Shown here: piece by piece, positions 1 through 10,300 of the stretch
Layout of the letters: every line of letters begins with the position of its first letter
Numbering within the stretch: the stretch's first letter is position 1
The notes under the pieces: generated by a model
What the model saw: the letters and a program-made list of their open reading frames with translations, nothing else
Told to the model about the DNA's origin: nothing
Databases searched by the model: none
From: Sphingobacterium sp. JB170
GTDB lineage: Bacteria > Bacteroidota > Bacteroidia > Sphingobacteriales > Sphingobacteriaceae
Assembly: GCF_900163865.1 (NCBI RefSeq)
Contig: NZ_FUKU01000057.1
Location: 241,806 to 305,805, forward strand
Length of the DNA: 64,000 nt
Direction of reading: 5' to 3'
Translations under genes and position numbers: made by a program

Positions 1-128
1 AATGCAAAAAGCAGTTCGCTACATTCCAGAACGAAATCGGCATCCTCTTGGGCAGTAAGCGTATTAAGCTCCAACGAGGCGATTTTCCGTTTTATAACAC
101 GAAATCGCACATAAAAATTTTGATTCAT
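1..128 (-). CDS. Partial gene at window edge, hypothetical protein N-terminus
   Basis: An open minus-strand frame starts with ATG at 128 and stays open to the window edge, giving 42 residues that begin MNQNFYVRFRVIKRK. It starts 7 bp downstream of the stop codon of the LytTR regulator, so it is probably the next gene of the same operon. The visible part is rich in charged and helical residues and has no signal peptide or membrane segment. I do not recognise the family; the rest lies outside the window. Confidence 0.55.
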   Translation of the reverse strand, partial: MNQNFYVRFRVIKRKIASLELNTLTAQEDADFVLECSELLFA

Positions 129-135
129 TACCAGG

Positions 136-888
136 TCATTTTACTTGTTGTGAGAAATAACACCTTACTTGTTCGCGGTATATTTTCCCAATCGGAATAT
201 CATTTTTGCATCTACACAATTCTTTTAGGGTGAGGGTGTGCTCGCGGATATTATAGCGCCAAATGCGGTTAAGTGCGACGATAAACGATTTACCGACCCG
301 CATAAAATGCGCGGAGGGTAGACGTTTTGCAAAGTCTGTTAATGTTCCTGTTACCGCCGTCTCTTTTCCGCCATGGTGATAGATATTAATGGTGTGGTCA
401 TCTGCTTGGAAATAATCAATCTCCCCAATCTCGATCAGTACCATATTTCTATTTGTATCGTTGAAAATAAAGGGTTCTGCGGGATTATATTTTTGTTTTA
501 CAAAATTTCTAGCCGCCCATTCCCCGAAATCGAGCCGTTCAAATGCGCGAGCTACCGCGGCCTCAAACCTCTCTCTTGTGAAGGGCTTTACTAAATAGTA
601 GCTGACATCCAGCTCATAAAGCGCGTCCCCGAACTGGGAATGCCCGGAGCAACATATCACCTGCGCACGGCCTTCGAGTTTCCGAATTAACTCCAACCCA
701 TCCATGGTTGGCATTTCCACATCAACAAAGACGAGTTCGACTTTATAGTCCTCGACCTTATCTAATACTTTTAGGGGGTCGTCGGTCGTTAATACAAGGT
801 CCAATACGGGAATATTACTAATCATTCCTTTAAGGCGATTGCGAGCTGCCGCCTCATCATCAATTACGATACATTTGATTCTTTTCAT
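136..888 (-). CDS. LytTR-family response regulator
   Basis: Response regulator of 250 residues. A receiver domain (about 1-120) has the acidic pair at D10/D11, the phospho-acceptor D56 in FVDVEMP and the conserved K101 in LVKPF. A LytTR DNA-binding domain (about 145-245) follows. I chose the ATG at 888 rather than an upstream in-frame codon at 915, because MKRIKCIVIDDE is the normal start of the domain and this ATG overlaps the kinase stop as ATGA, a sign of translational coupling. It is expected to be phosphorylated by the kinase encoded just upstream and to regulate transcription. Target genes cannot be read from the sequence; the acyltransferase and 60-codon ORF upstream are candidates only by position. 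Confidence 0.92.
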   Translation of the reverse strand: MKRIKCIVIDDEAAARNRLKGMISNIPVLDLVLTTDDPLKVLDKVEDYKVELVFVDVEMPTMDGLELIRKLEGRAQVICCSGHSQFGDALYELDVSYYLVKPFTRERFEAAVARAFERLDFGEWAARNFVKQKYNPAEPFIFNDTNRNMVLIEIGEIDYFQADDHTINIYHHGGKETAVTGTLTDFAKRLPSAHFMRVGKSFIVALNRIWRYNIREHTLTLKELCRCKNDIPIGKIYREQVRCYFSQQVK

Positions 889-1934
889 ACTTGTTGAATT
901 TCTAATATCACGCAAAACGACCCATCGGTGGTTTCCGATGTTTCAAATCTATATTTTTCAGGAAACTGTATATCTAGACGCTTACGGATATTCGCAAGTC
1001 CTATCCCGGTGGACTCCTTCGGCCCAGAGAGCTTATCGATACGATTGCAACATGTAAACAGCAAGCTGTTGTAACTGCTTTCGAGACGAACTTTAATCGG
1101 GTTCGCTGGTCCTCGAAATAAGCCGTGTTTAAATACGTTTTCCAAAATAATGATTAATGCTCCGGGAATTATCCGCTCGCCCCCGACATGTTCTTTACCG
1201 ATAAAATCAATTTGGCAGTCGGGAAACCGTGATATTTGCAAAGAAAGGTAATTTTCTAACGCCTCGATTTCACGTGAAATAGTGATGGAGGGTTGTCCTG
1301 CTATTTCGAGATAAAAGCGCGTCAGTTCCCCAAGAATCCCAATCCGATGGGCGGTCTCAGGTAACTGTTCTTCACACTCTTGTATTAATTGATTAATCAT
1401 ATTATTCAAAAAATGAGGATTCACTTGCGAGGAGAGGAATTGATATTCCATCCTTTTACTTTCCAATTCCTTTTGATGTCTAATCTCCTCTGCTTCCCTC
1501 GCTTTGCGCACGTTATACCTATGAAGAACATGCAAAGCAATCCATGCCACTATCATTAAAACAAATGTGGCTTTATTAATCGTTACTAGCGCGTAAGCGT
1601 ATCGCGGACGCGTAATCTCAGCGTCCGAAGGATTACCGGAGAAGAGCGGATAACAGACAAAAACCGCGATATGAATAAGCACTGCAAAAACGATTATTAA
1701 TATTGGGACTGAGGTTACTTCCTGCCATTTTTCAGGGATCACCATCTGTATAGGATAGTGTATTGCGAGCCCAACGTTTACAAGCGACACCAAAGCCACC
1801 GAAATATAAATCATCGAAAAAGTTGAATGTTCAGGGGACACCTCGTTATTTAGGTTAACCATAAATAGAAAATATAACGGCCACAAAATAAGTTGAAATT
1901 GACCGCATTTTAACATAAAATATTTAAATGTCAT
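885..1934 (-). CDS. LytS/YehU-type sensor histidine kinase
   Basis: Membrane histidine kinase of 349 residues. Four hydrophobic segments (about 14-30, 40-60, 76-96, 121-140) are followed by a charged coiled-coil linker and the His_kinase domain (PF06580 type) with H174 in SQVNPHFLNN. The ATP-binding part has N266 in IIILENVFKHG and a glycine box STGIGLANIRKRL near 308-320. There is no separate extracellular sensor domain, so the signal is probably sensed in or near the membrane. The stop overlaps the ATG of the LytTR regulator by 4 bp. The pairing is the standard Bacteroidetes LytS/LytTR arrangement. The start is ATG at 1934. Confidence 0.92.
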   Translation of the reverse strand: MTFKYFMLKCGQFQLILWPLYFLFMVNLNNEVSPEHSTFSMIYISVALVSLVNVGLAIHYPIQMVIPEKWQEVTSVPILIIVFAVLIHIAVFVCYPLFSGNPSDAEITRPRYAYALVTINKATFVLMIVAWIALHVLHRYNVRKAREAEEIRHQKELESKRMEYQFLSSQVNPHFLNNMINQLIQECEEQLPETAHRIGILGELTRFYLEIAGQPSITISREIEALENYLSLQISRFPDCQIDFIGKEHVGGERIIPGALIIILENVFKHGLFRGPANPIKVRLESSYNSLLFTCCNRIDKLSGPKESTGIGLANIRKRLDIQFPEKYRFETSETTDGSFCVILEIQQV

Positions 1935-1996
1935 GCGATTATTTTTAGGTTATCGCAAGCTAATATAAAAAATATTTTATTGATTATTCTCTGACC

Positions 1997-3022
1997 CTAT
2001 ATTTCCCACTGACACAAAAGGCACTCGAAATCAACATCATTAAGCAAAAATGTTTTATAATCCGACTTCTTCATTAAATAAGGTGCCGTTTGAAATTTTA
2101 TTAGGGAATATTCTTGTTCTTCGGATGTGTCACCCGTAATCATCGCCCTGTTTAGGGGCAATATGCCTTTTAAAAAATAGTGTAATAGCGACCAGTTTGT
2201 CCACTGTTCAGGCCAGTGCATTACGTATGTAGATAAAAAGGAAAAAATTTCCCTCATTGCGTAAACACAGTACTGCTGCCGATCGGTAATCAGCGTAGGG
2301 AAAATTGTGCGCGCGACTTTAAATTCAATTCGATTTGTTCGTCTTAGTGCGAGTACCGGATACATCGGTACACCAAAATAGTGAGAAAGCGCGGCTGCTC
2401 CTTTGGGCACAAAAATTTGCTGCCCCAGAAATGGGATCTGAATCAACTGATTTTCATTGCCCTGACTCACTCCCTGAATACCGTCGACATAGACGACGAT
2501 CGAATACCCCTGTTTCACAAGTCGGTACATCTGACGCAAAGATGTGCTAGCTTCCGCATTGAGTAAAACAAACCTCTCTTCTTTTGCCGCCTTATCAAGG
2601 ATTTTACTCAGCACAGGGTAACGCTCCTTCCAATTATTAAACACATCTGCTCCGACTAAAAGCGCAAAGCGGTTTCGGCTGTTTAAAAGAATGCTATCGA
2701 TGAGTTGATAGACACCAAAATGATAAGTGCATATTATCCCATTCTGCACATTTAATTTATCCATGAGATCGCCGATACCATCAATGGGAAGTGGATACTC
2801 GTTTTGAAAGAAATGTGTATCTATTCCATGTAACCATTGATTCATTTTAAAATCGCGGTAAAGAAAGCGATGTTTGGTGTAAGGCATTTGTGGCAGAAAA
2901 TTATATAGATTAGCGCTAATCAGGCCGAAGGTATTTAACGAAAGGACGTCGCTGCTTTTGATTCGCTTTGGTAAAGGATTAGGCACAATGCCTAATCCTT
3001 CACAATACTTAATAAAGTCCAT
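1997..3022 (-). CDS. LpxL/HtrB-like acyltransferase with altered catalytic motif
   Basis: The protein of 341 residues resembles the lipid A late acyltransferase superfamily. It has a catalytic-type block near residues 98-110 (CTYHFGVYQLID), a middle segment (YVDGIQG) and a block around IPFLGQQIFVPKGAAALSHY followed by GVPMYPVLA, as in LpxL. The family normally has HX4D or HX4E; here H101 is followed by Q106, so the acidic partner is changed. There is no N-terminal membrane anchor. I chose ATG 3022; a GTG at 3049 would add nine residues. It lies upstream of, and in the same direction as, the LytS/LytTR pair. It could acylate a lipid or a peptide substrate; the substrate is unknown. Confidence 0.6.
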   Translation of the reverse strand: MDFIKYCEGLGIVPNPLPKRIKSSDVLSLNTFGLISANLYNFLPQMPYTKHRFLYRDFKMNQWLHGIDTHFFQNEYPLPIDGIGDLMDKLNVQNGIICTYHFGVYQLIDSILLNSRNRFALLVGADVFNNWKERYPVLSKILDKAAKEERFVLLNAEASTSLRQMYRLVKQGYSIVVYVDGIQGVSQGNENQLIQIPFLGQQIFVPKGAAALSHYFGVPMYPVLALRRTNRIEFKVARTIFPTLITDRQQYCVYAMREIFSFLSTYVMHWPEQWTNWSLLHYFLKGILPLNRAMITGDTSEEQEYSLIKFQTAPYLMKKSDYKTFLLNDVDFECLLCQWEI

Positions 3023-3191
3023 TTGAGCTACTAAAAAAAGGGAAATCACTCCCCGGCAATATTATATCGCAGAGCTCATTTAATAAAATTGGACTTGTCA
3101 ACACGCTGAGCTGCACGGCGGCAACTGGTCTGTTGATTACTCGTTCGACAATCGAATAGCGATCGTCGGTACTTTTGACATCATTTCTCAT
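3009..3191 (-). CDS. Small ORF (60 aa) overlapping the acyltransferase start
   Basis: ATG at 3191 opens a 60-codon frame whose end overlaps the acyltransferase ATG at 3022 by 14 bp, as in coupled gene pairs. The product begins MRNDVKSTDDRYSIVERVI and ends with a short SSSNGLY tail; one cysteine is present and no signal peptide or membrane segment is obvious. I do not recognise it. It could be a small partner or peptide substrate of the acyltransferase, a broken N-terminal part of it, or chance. No homologue comparison was possible. Confidence 0.35.
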   Translation of the reverse strand: MRNDVKSTDDRYSIVERVINRPVAAVQLSVLTSPILLNELCDIILPGSDFPFFSSSNGLY

Positions 3192-3491
3192 GTTTTTTTA
3201 ATAAAAAGTAAAAATTCAGTTAGTAATTCACTGTAAACCTATGCGTTAGGATTACTAAAACGAACTTACAATAGAATTTTTGAGAAAAAAGAAAAAAATC
3301 GTGAAAACACCATTATTGGACGTGAAAGTACATTTTCGAACTTTTTTATTACCCTTTGTCACCCAATTCAGGAAGTCCAGCGCGGGATTTCGTAAACTTT
3401 TAGGCGTTTTCGAGCTACTCGATGTCACCCTTGTCACTTGACTGCAAAAGGTAAATATTCGTCATTAGAGAAAATTAAATTTAATCTACTG
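3192..3491. other. Divergent intergenic region
   Basis: About 300 bp separate the minus-strand 60-codon ORF from the plus-strand AraC gene. The region is AT-rich and should hold the promoters of both directions. I see no clear inverted repeat or RNA structure. The short antisense open frames here have no recognisable content. Confidence 0.4.
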
Positions 3492-4508
3492 ATGAAAAAA
3501 ACAATCTACTTACCGCGCCTCCCCTATTTAAAAAATAAGGTGGCGCAAAACCAGCTTCGTACGCTGAGAACAGCTTTGCCAATGGCTAATGGGCAGCGTA
3601 CAAATCTGAAATTTGGCATCTCCGAGTGTGTGATCCAGGAGTTTGACAGCCGTTATGTTTACCTGTATAGTTTCGAGGTTTTTCTCCCGGACCGTCAGAC
3701 ATTCTTAGTACGGTCGGCATGCAGTGACCTCCATAATATCTATATGCTAAAGGGAACTAGCGCATTGAGCATCACCGCGAGCGGCAGCGAGGAAGCGCTG
3801 CTTTCCCTCGCGCCAGATCGCAGCCGCTTTTTCTATCTCCCTCAGGGTAACTACCGCATTAACTTACCCAAAGGGGAGACGCGTTTATTTGGGTATTATT
3901 TTGACAACAAGATATTCCGCATGGATAATGAGCGGAAATTTGATTTCATAAAACCTGTAATCGATGCACGCAGAACCAGATCTGCAGAGCCTATAGCCAG
4001 CAAAATGATTGCAATCGATCCTATAACAAGCTTGAACATTCGGCATATCTGTAATATTTTAAAACATGAGAATGTCAAAGACGAGGGTGATATTATTGTA
4101 GCAACCACTGTACTCCTCAACCTCGCTAGAGAAAACTTTAATAAGAAATGCAATGAAGTGCAGTCTCAGCTCTCTCTTGCGCAAAACGCACGACGACTTA
4201 TCGAAGATCATGTCCTTCAGCATGGACATAACTTTAACTTCGAGGCCATATACGCATTATTGGGCTATAAAAAATCCGCTGTACACTTTGCTCATCAACG
4301 CGCTTTTCAGGAATCGATGCATGATTACAAAAACAGACTCGTGCTTGAAAAAGCGTTGAAACTACTTGAGCAGGGGCAATCGATTAAAAACTGCGCCTAT
4401 AGCTGTGGTTATAATTCTCCAGAGACCTTTCACCGTTTTATAAAAAACCAGTTGGGTATAACTCCAGCCGAGTACGTGAACATATTTAGAATCAAAACGG
4501 GATTTTGA
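3492..4508 (+). CDS. AraC-family transcriptional regulator
   Basis: The protein of 338 residues has a C-terminal AraC/XylS double helix-turn-helix. The second helix region carries the family signature in the form IKNCAYSCGYNSPETFHRFIKNQLGITPAEY, near the end. The N-terminal 230 residues form a divergent ligand-binding or dimerisation part of the kind seen in Bacteroidetes regulators next to SusCD loci. I chose ATG 3492 (MKKTIYLPRL) over a TTG at 3438. It is followed by the MauE-like gene, DUF6520 gene and a convergent susD-susC-tlpA operon, so it probably controls that locus. Confidence 0.88.
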   Translation: MKKTIYLPRLPYLKNKVAQNQLRTLRTALPMANGQRTNLKFGISECVIQEFDSRYVYLYSFEVFLPDRQTFLVRSACSDLHNIYMLKGTSALSITASGSEEALLSLAPDRSRFFYLPQGNYRINLPKGETRLFGYYFDNKIFRMDNERKFDFIKPVIDARRTRSAEPIASKMIAIDPITSLNIRHICNILKHENVKDEGDIIVATTVLLNLARENFNKKCNEVQSQLSLAQNARRLIEDHVLQHGHNFNFEAIYALLGYKKSAVHFAHQRAFQESMHDYKNRLVLEKALKLLEQGQSIKNCAYSCGYNSPETFHRFIKNQLGITPAEYVNIFRIKTGF

Positions 4509-4658
4509 TTTCAGCAGAGGGTGTTCGGGCCGATCTAATCGGCCGGCGATATATGAAAGTTCGGCCACTCTGGACAAAAAGCTATAAAGGTAGTGGATAA
4601 TCCGCCAGTAGAGGCAGTGGATTCCTCGTTACTTTTGAAAAAGCTAATTAAGAAAAAA

Positions 4659-5381
4659 ATGAATAAACGTATAAAATCTACCGCTCTATTTTGCTTACAG
4701 CTATTATTGATGGTATTCTGGATCTATGTAGCCGTAGACAAGCTATGGGACCTAGGTGATTTCCATCTATCGCTGCAGCGCCAGCCCTTCCCCGACTGGT
4801 GGGCAGATATTCTTTTTTGGCTTTTACCGCTGCTGGAGCTCGCTATTGGATTTATATTCATTCTCCCAAATACCGTGGCGAATACTTCGCTCGCAAATAA
4901 TTCGGATAAAACCGGCGGTTGGCTCGATCAAAAACATTTTAACCGAGCCGATTTTTATCTGACTTTTAGCATCCGGAAAAAACAGTACCACATTTTAAGT
5001 CCTTTCTTACTTTCTGCCGCGCTGCTGATAATTTTCTCGGTGTATATAGCACTCGGCGTTATTGGTTTATATGCTGAGCGGCCATGCGGTTGCGCTTCGG
5101 TCTTTTCAGGACTTTCTTGGACAGCACACCTAATTGTAAATATTATTCTTTTGGGGCTTTCCCTTTTAGGGTGGTTCTTGAACTCTCGAGACAACCGATC
5201 CCCAAAGGACATGAATCGGACGAAAATAATATCTTCAGATTCAACGATACATATTTTGAATTTAGTGTTAGCGAGTTTAATGTTTCATCTTATTTGTAGA
5301 AGATTTCCAAAAAAATTCGCGCTATTCACGATCATGCCAGTAATGCACTGGCCAACATTTACGTTTGTTATGTTCTCGTGA
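4659..5381 (+). CDS. MauE/DoxX-type redox-associated membrane protein
   Basis: Inner-membrane protein of about 240 residues with at least four hydrophobic segments. They begin FCLQLLLMVFWIYVAVDKLW and include PFLLSAALLIIFSVYIALGV and HLIVNIILLGLSLLGWFL. A cysteine motif RPCGCASVF lies at the start of the last membrane unit, as in MauE-like proteins that help thiol-disulfide exchange. The ATG at 4659 (MNKRIKS) fits better than an ATG at 4593, which would add 22 polar residues. The neighbouring TlpA-like thioredoxin protein and DUF6520 peptide fit a periplasmic redox role for this locus. A DoxX-family role is the alternative. Confidence 0.75.
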   Translation: MNKRIKSTALFCLQLLLMVFWIYVAVDKLWDLGDFHLSLQRQPFPDWWADILFWLLPLLELAIGFIFILPNTVANTSLANNSDKTGGWLDQKHFNRADFYLTFSIRKKQYHILSPFLLSAALLIIFSVYIALGVIGLYAERPCGCASVFSGLSWTAHLIVNIILLGLSLLGWFLNSRDNRSPKDMNRTKIISSDSTIHILNLVLASLMFHLICRRFPKKFALFTIMPVMHWPTFTFVMFS

Positions 5382-5462
5382 AAAACATGACCGAGGGTTT
5401 TAAAATGGTTACTCCTCCTCGTAAATGAAGTGACTAACCGCAAAATCACTTAAATTAATATT

Positions 5463-5825
5463 ATGAAAAATTTAAAATCTTACGTTGCAGCTATTGTAGC
5501 TACTGCGTCAATCGCCGGTTTCTCGGCATTTAATGTTGCGGATGCATCAAATAATCTTGCAAACGAAACGTTGTATTTTCATGGCGACACAACAGATCCA
5601 TCTTCGGTTGAAGAACCTAGCAATTGGACGACTAGTTCAAATGGTCAAAGCTGTAGTAGCGGCGATATCGCTTGTTCGATGACGGTTACGGATCAAGATG
5701 TGACTGCCTCTGGTGAACTAGACCCCACTCGACTTGAAATACAGGCGCAAAAAAACAACGCTGATGAATATGCACCTACGAAACTATCAGGTGACGCGGA
5801 ACCAAGTTTTCACAACAAGCAATAA
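5463..5825 (+). CDS. DUF6520-type small secreted protein
   Basis: A 120-residue protein with a signal peptide (MKNLKSYVAAIVATASIAGF, likely cleaved after VADA or nearby) and a polar mature part with one close cysteine pair (SCSSGDIACS). Small exported proteins of this shape, called DUF6520, commonly accompany MauE-like and AraC genes in Bacteroidetes. Its biochemical role is unknown. The two cysteines make it a possible substrate of the MauE/TlpA redox genes. The gene ends just before a strong intrinsic terminator at 5923. Confidence 0.65.
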   Translation: MKNLKSYVAAIVATASIAGFSAFNVADASNNLANETLYFHGDTTDPSSVEEPSNWTTSSNGQSCSSGDIACSMTVTDQDVTASGELDPTRLEIQAQKNNADEYAPTKLSGDAEPSFHNKQ

Positions 5826-5922
5826 AAACCGCTAGTCGCACATGACGATCAATTTGAAGTTATTTCAAATTGCTAAACAAAAAACCCTTTTGTACTAAAG
5901 GAAGGGCGTATTGTTTTACTTG

Positions 5923-5957
5923 AGCCCCTAAAAAACTTTCTTTAGGGGCTTAATTTT
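5923..5957. terminator. Intrinsic terminator after the DUF6520 gene
   Basis: A perfect 10-bp stem (AGCCCCTAAA and TTTAGGGGCT) encloses an 8-nt loop and is followed by TAATTTTT. It lies between convergent operons, ending the plus-strand genes and perhaps also the susD transcript from the other side. Confidence 0.85.
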
Positions 5958-6024
5958 TATCTGATAATTGGAAAGAATCCTTCGACTCTCCCTCATCGAT
6001 ATTTCTCCGATTTGAGCAACTGAA

Positions 6025-7383
6025 TTATTTAGGATTCTGCTGCATCCCAGTTTCTAAAATAATATCATGTGGTAAGGGCAATGCAAATCGCAAATCATTA
6101 GCAGGTAATTCGTATACCTCTCCGTTTACTATTCTTGTAAGGTCAATATTAAGTCCTTCTTTATTAAATCTTTTGATATCGATCCATCGTTGCCCTCGAA
6201 ATATCATTTCCTTTCGCCGTTCGGTTCTTATAAATTGGAGCAGCTGTTCGTTGGGTAAGGCATTCAGACTAATCAATTCACCATCATCACTATACCGCTT
6301 CGCCATCAAAACCCGCATTACGCTTCGAGCCTGGTCATACGAATCCATAAAAGCTGCAGATTCCGCTTTGATCAAAAGTAACTCGCCTGTCGTTAAACCA
6401 CTAAAAAGCCAATAATCTCCCGAATAGCTTCCCTTGAATTCATAATTTTCATTTAGCGGTTTAAAAAAAAGAGATTTCCGCAAGTCGCTATCCTTATAAC
6501 TTTGGTAAAGCGATGTGTCCGTATTCCAATTATTAGCAGTCAGTGTTAATGTAGAGAAATATATCGTTTCTTTGTTGTATCGTGTAAACGGATAATCATC
6601 TGACCCAGTTGTATCTTGCGCGTCATTAAAATCCAGAAGATTGTCATAGAGCACTAAAGCAGAATCTGCATAATTATATGCCTGTTGATAATCACGCATA
6701 CTTAAGTATGTTCTGGCTAATGTACCGTATACTGCAACTTTTGACGGACGTAAGACATGCCCCGTGGTCATAGGTAAGGTAGTACATTTTTTCAAATCAC
6801 TAATTATTTGATCGTAGCATTCCTGCACGCTAGATCGTTGCGAAACAACAACCGGGTTGGAAGTCTTTCGCAAAACGATCCCTAAATTTTCACTTGCGTT
6901 CTCATCATACGCGAGTGAATAGGTCCATAACATACTCAAAAAACTATAAGCTCTGTAAAACAATGCGCTTGCGTAGATATCCTCGTATTGCTTTCTATTG
7001 CTGCTAGTTACCTCTAACTCTCCCAGGCCGTCAAGAACAAGATTGGATACATACACCGCGTGATACCCCCTTGCCCAATCGTTTACATATTCATAGTCCG
7101 GCCAGTCCCAAATATAATCACCTCGACGGAATTCATTCAAACCATTAAATGTTTCATCCGTTAAAAAATAGTTGTCGGCAGAAATTTCTCCAAACGTTGG
7201 AAATGAAACATTCATGACGTTCGCATTATCTAAAAGCATTTGAAAGCTTTCAAGATTATTTGGAGACGTAGTGGTCGCCGTTGATTTTTCATCAAGAAAC
7301 TTTTCGCAAGCAGTGTTGCATACTAAAAAATAAACTGCAAAAATTAGAAGGCAAATTTTATTTACACTGTTAACCTTTTTCAT
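6025..7383 (-). CDS. SusD/RagB-family outer-membrane lipoprotein
   Basis: The protein of 452 residues has a lipoprotein signal peptide with the cysteine in CNTACEKFLDEKS (FLDEKS after the cysteine is typical of SusD proteins). A tetratricopeptide-like SusD fold follows, with conserved features such as YAEALFYRAY-like ASALFYRAYSFLSML and a C-terminal RTERRKEMIFRGQRWIDIKR block. It acts at the cell surface as the nutrient-binding lid of the SusC channel encoded just upstream (10 bp gap from the susC stop to this ATG). ATG 7383 is preferred over a TTG at 7389. Confidence 0.92.
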   Translation of the reverse strand: MKKVNSVNKICLLIFAVYFLVCNTACEKFLDEKSTATTTSPNNLESFQMLLDNANVMNVSFPTFGEISADNYFLTDETFNGLNEFRRGDYIWDWPDYEYVNDWARGYHAVYVSNLVLDGLGELEVTSSNRKQYEDIYASALFYRAYSFLSMLWTYSLAYDENASENLGIVLRKTSNPVVVSQRSSVQECYDQIISDLKKCTTLPMTTGHVLRPSKVAVYGTLARTYLSMRDYQQAYNYADSALVLYDNLLDFNDAQDTTGSDDYPFTRYNKETIYFSTLTLTANNWNTDTSLYQSYKDSDLRKSLFFKPLNENYEFKGSYSGDYWLFSGLTTGELLLIKAESAAFMDSYDQARSVMRVLMAKRYSDDGELISLNALPNEQLLQFIRTERRKEMIFRGQRWIDIKRFNKEGLNIDLTRIVNGEVYELPANDLRFALPLPHDIILETGMQQNPK

Positions 7384-7393
7384 AATCAAAATC

Positions 7394-10300
7394 TTAATTA
7401 AAATTAGCTCTAAATCCGACGGAGTAGGTCTTCAACGGACCTATCCTATCCTGGTACTCCGGATCAATTTTTTCCTTATTCGCTGTCCAGATTAGCCCTA
7501 AATTACTAGCATTGACGAAAATATTTAAATTCGAGATATGCTTATTCACACCGAACTTAGGACTCCATCCAATGTTCACATATGCTAATCGGATATGATC
7601 TGCCTTCAAAACATTGATTTCAGACATCTGGTAGAGCAAGTCTCGACGCGAATTCGCAGGGTATACAAAGGCAGGAACGTCGGTATACTTCTCATCGCCA
7701 CTCTTGGTCCATCTTCTCTCTATATCGCTATATGCTTTACCACCTTTGACGAACGAATCATAGCTTGTAACTTTTTTACGAAAATAGTAGTCACCGTCAA
7801 ATGACAAACTAAAGCCCATCGAAAAATTTCTAAAGCTAAAGCGGTTCTCAAGTGATCCGAACAACTGGGGCCTCGACGCTCCTTTGATGGTGAGGTTTCC
7901 GTCAACGCCCAAATCCGACGCTTCTTTTCGAATCGCTGCATAATCATCGCTCAATTCACCGTTCACATACCCCAACGGATCTCCCGTGCTATTTAGACCA
8001 CCCCATTTTAACGCTGCAATGGCATATAAAAGATATCCTTCTACCGGAGTTATCCCAGCGTCACTTGTTAGAAATAATGATTCGTCTCGTTTATTCGGGG
8101 TGTAATAATCTGTTGTCTTATTTTGATTGCTACTTACAATCCAGGTTGTAGACCATTTAAATTCCCTATCGATGTTTTTCGTTGTTAGCATGATATCAAT
8201 CCCATTTCCAGCCATCGAAGCTACATTTCTGGTAATACGACTTTGATTCCCCCAGGTAGTATAATCGTAACCCGATGGACCGTATAAATCCGTACCATTT
8301 TTTCTATACATATCAAAGGTACCAAACAGGCGTCCGCTAAAAAGTGAAAAATCAAGGCCTATATTAAACGTTGAAACTTTCTCCCATCGAAGCGAGGGGT
8401 CATTGAGTAGCGAAACCACAAGCGCCGGATAATCCGAATAAATATTAGGAGTTATTCCCGCAAGTGGAAGTGGTGTTTTCGATAAATCGACATTTCCACT
8501 AAAGCCATACGTGAGACGTAACTTTAAGCGATCAAGAAAGTCGTAATCCGTAGCGAATTCCTCATTAGAGATGTTCCAAAAACTTCCAACCGACCAAAGT
8601 GGTTTCCATTTTTCATTTGATTCCGCTCCAAAAATATTTGCGCCGTCCTGTCTTATACTACCGGTAAGTCCAATCCGTTCGTCAAAGGAATATAACATGG
8701 TCCCATACAATGAGATAAATCTATTGAGGGTACGGGTAAAAGCAGGTGCACCCGATATTTTGCTATTTCGATTGAATATAGGCGTGGGATAGGTGTTTGC
8801 ATAATCAACACCAATGGACGAAAGCGGGTCCTCCTTATAACCGTAGGCTGAAAAAGTTTCATTACTTCTTTTATTTTGACGAACCTCAGTCCCTATTAAC
8901 CCTGAAATCATATGTTTAGAAAGGGATTTTTTAAAATCCAATTGTCCTCGAAATGTATAAGAAGAACCTTTGGAATTAGCCGTTTCTCGAATCCCTCCCT
9001 TAGGGATTACATAATTCATTCGTCCGGTTGCCGGATCGTAGCTAGCAAACCTATTGTACTCCGTTCGTGCTTTTCGACTTTGTTCGGAATAGATTATATC
9101 GTTATTTGCATTCTGCTGTTGAATTTGATAGCCAAATTTTACAGCAAGTTCAGGGATTATCCGATAAGAGACATTCGCTACAGCGTAAAGTTCCTCCGTA
9201 CGGTGCTGGTCGTCAACAAATTTATAATCTTCCAACGGAACATAGTCCCAGGATAGCAGTTCATCAGGAAAATACGCATCCATATACCCCTTGTTATAAG
9301 TGTCTTCCAGAGGCAGTGGATTACCATCCTGATCGGCGAGATCAAAATAGGGATAAAATCTTGTCGGCCCCATATTACCATATACTGGGCGTCCGGGCGT
9401 TGCACGGCTGTTTGTGTAGTTCAGACGGACATCAAAGTCAATTTTTTCACCAATAGATACCCTTTCGGAAATATTAAAATTCCATTTCTTGTAAGTAGAA
9501 TAGTATTCAGCTGATTCCGTAGTGTAACCACCCGTAAAATTGAACCCATGGGTTTCATTCCCCCCTTCAAGTGACAACGATGATTGTAACATAACTGGGT
9601 TACGAATAAAATACTTTGTATAATCGTCTCTGGCATCAATTCCTTTCAGCCGTTCAATTTCATGTTGAGCATCTACTTCCGATATTTCACCGTTCTTAAG
9701 CTTCTGGAAAATGTTTACCGCCGGGCTTGTTGGGTAGTACGGTGTCCTATTGATCAAGTTATTAAAGTTTCCATTGTCAAAGAGTAGCTTCTCAAAATCT
9801 ATAAAATCAGAGGAAGGAAGTTGATACACATCGGACAAATCGGGCTTTTCGCTTACGGTCATTGTTGTACTCCATCCTACCCCCAATTTACGCCCAATTT
9901 TCCCTCTTTTGGTAGTAATAACGATCACGCCGTTCCCAGCACGGGCACCCCAGATCGAGCTTGCCGCAGCATCTTTCAATATTGTGATATTTTCAATGCT
10001 GTGTGGATCAATATTATCGATATCTCCTTCATAAATAAATCCATCTAAAACAATCAAGGGGTCGAGATAGCCGTTGATCGTACTTAGTCCCCTAATGCTC
10101 ACATTTAATTTCCTCCGTACAGATGATTGGGCTGCTCTATCAAAGCTAACACCGGGCGCCAAATTATTTATCCGATCCAAAACATTTCTTCCTGTTTGCT
10201 TGTTAAGATCGGCCTCATCCAACACCTGAATGGACCCGCTCACTTGCGAGGGTGACAATTCTTGGTAGCCCGTATGCACGACGGATACCTCCTCAATGTT

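Noticed and set aside
7595..9639. Several open frames of 69-129 codons antisense or out of frame to the first susC gene
   Set aside because: They lie fully inside a well-supported gene, and have no domain, signal or ribosome site.
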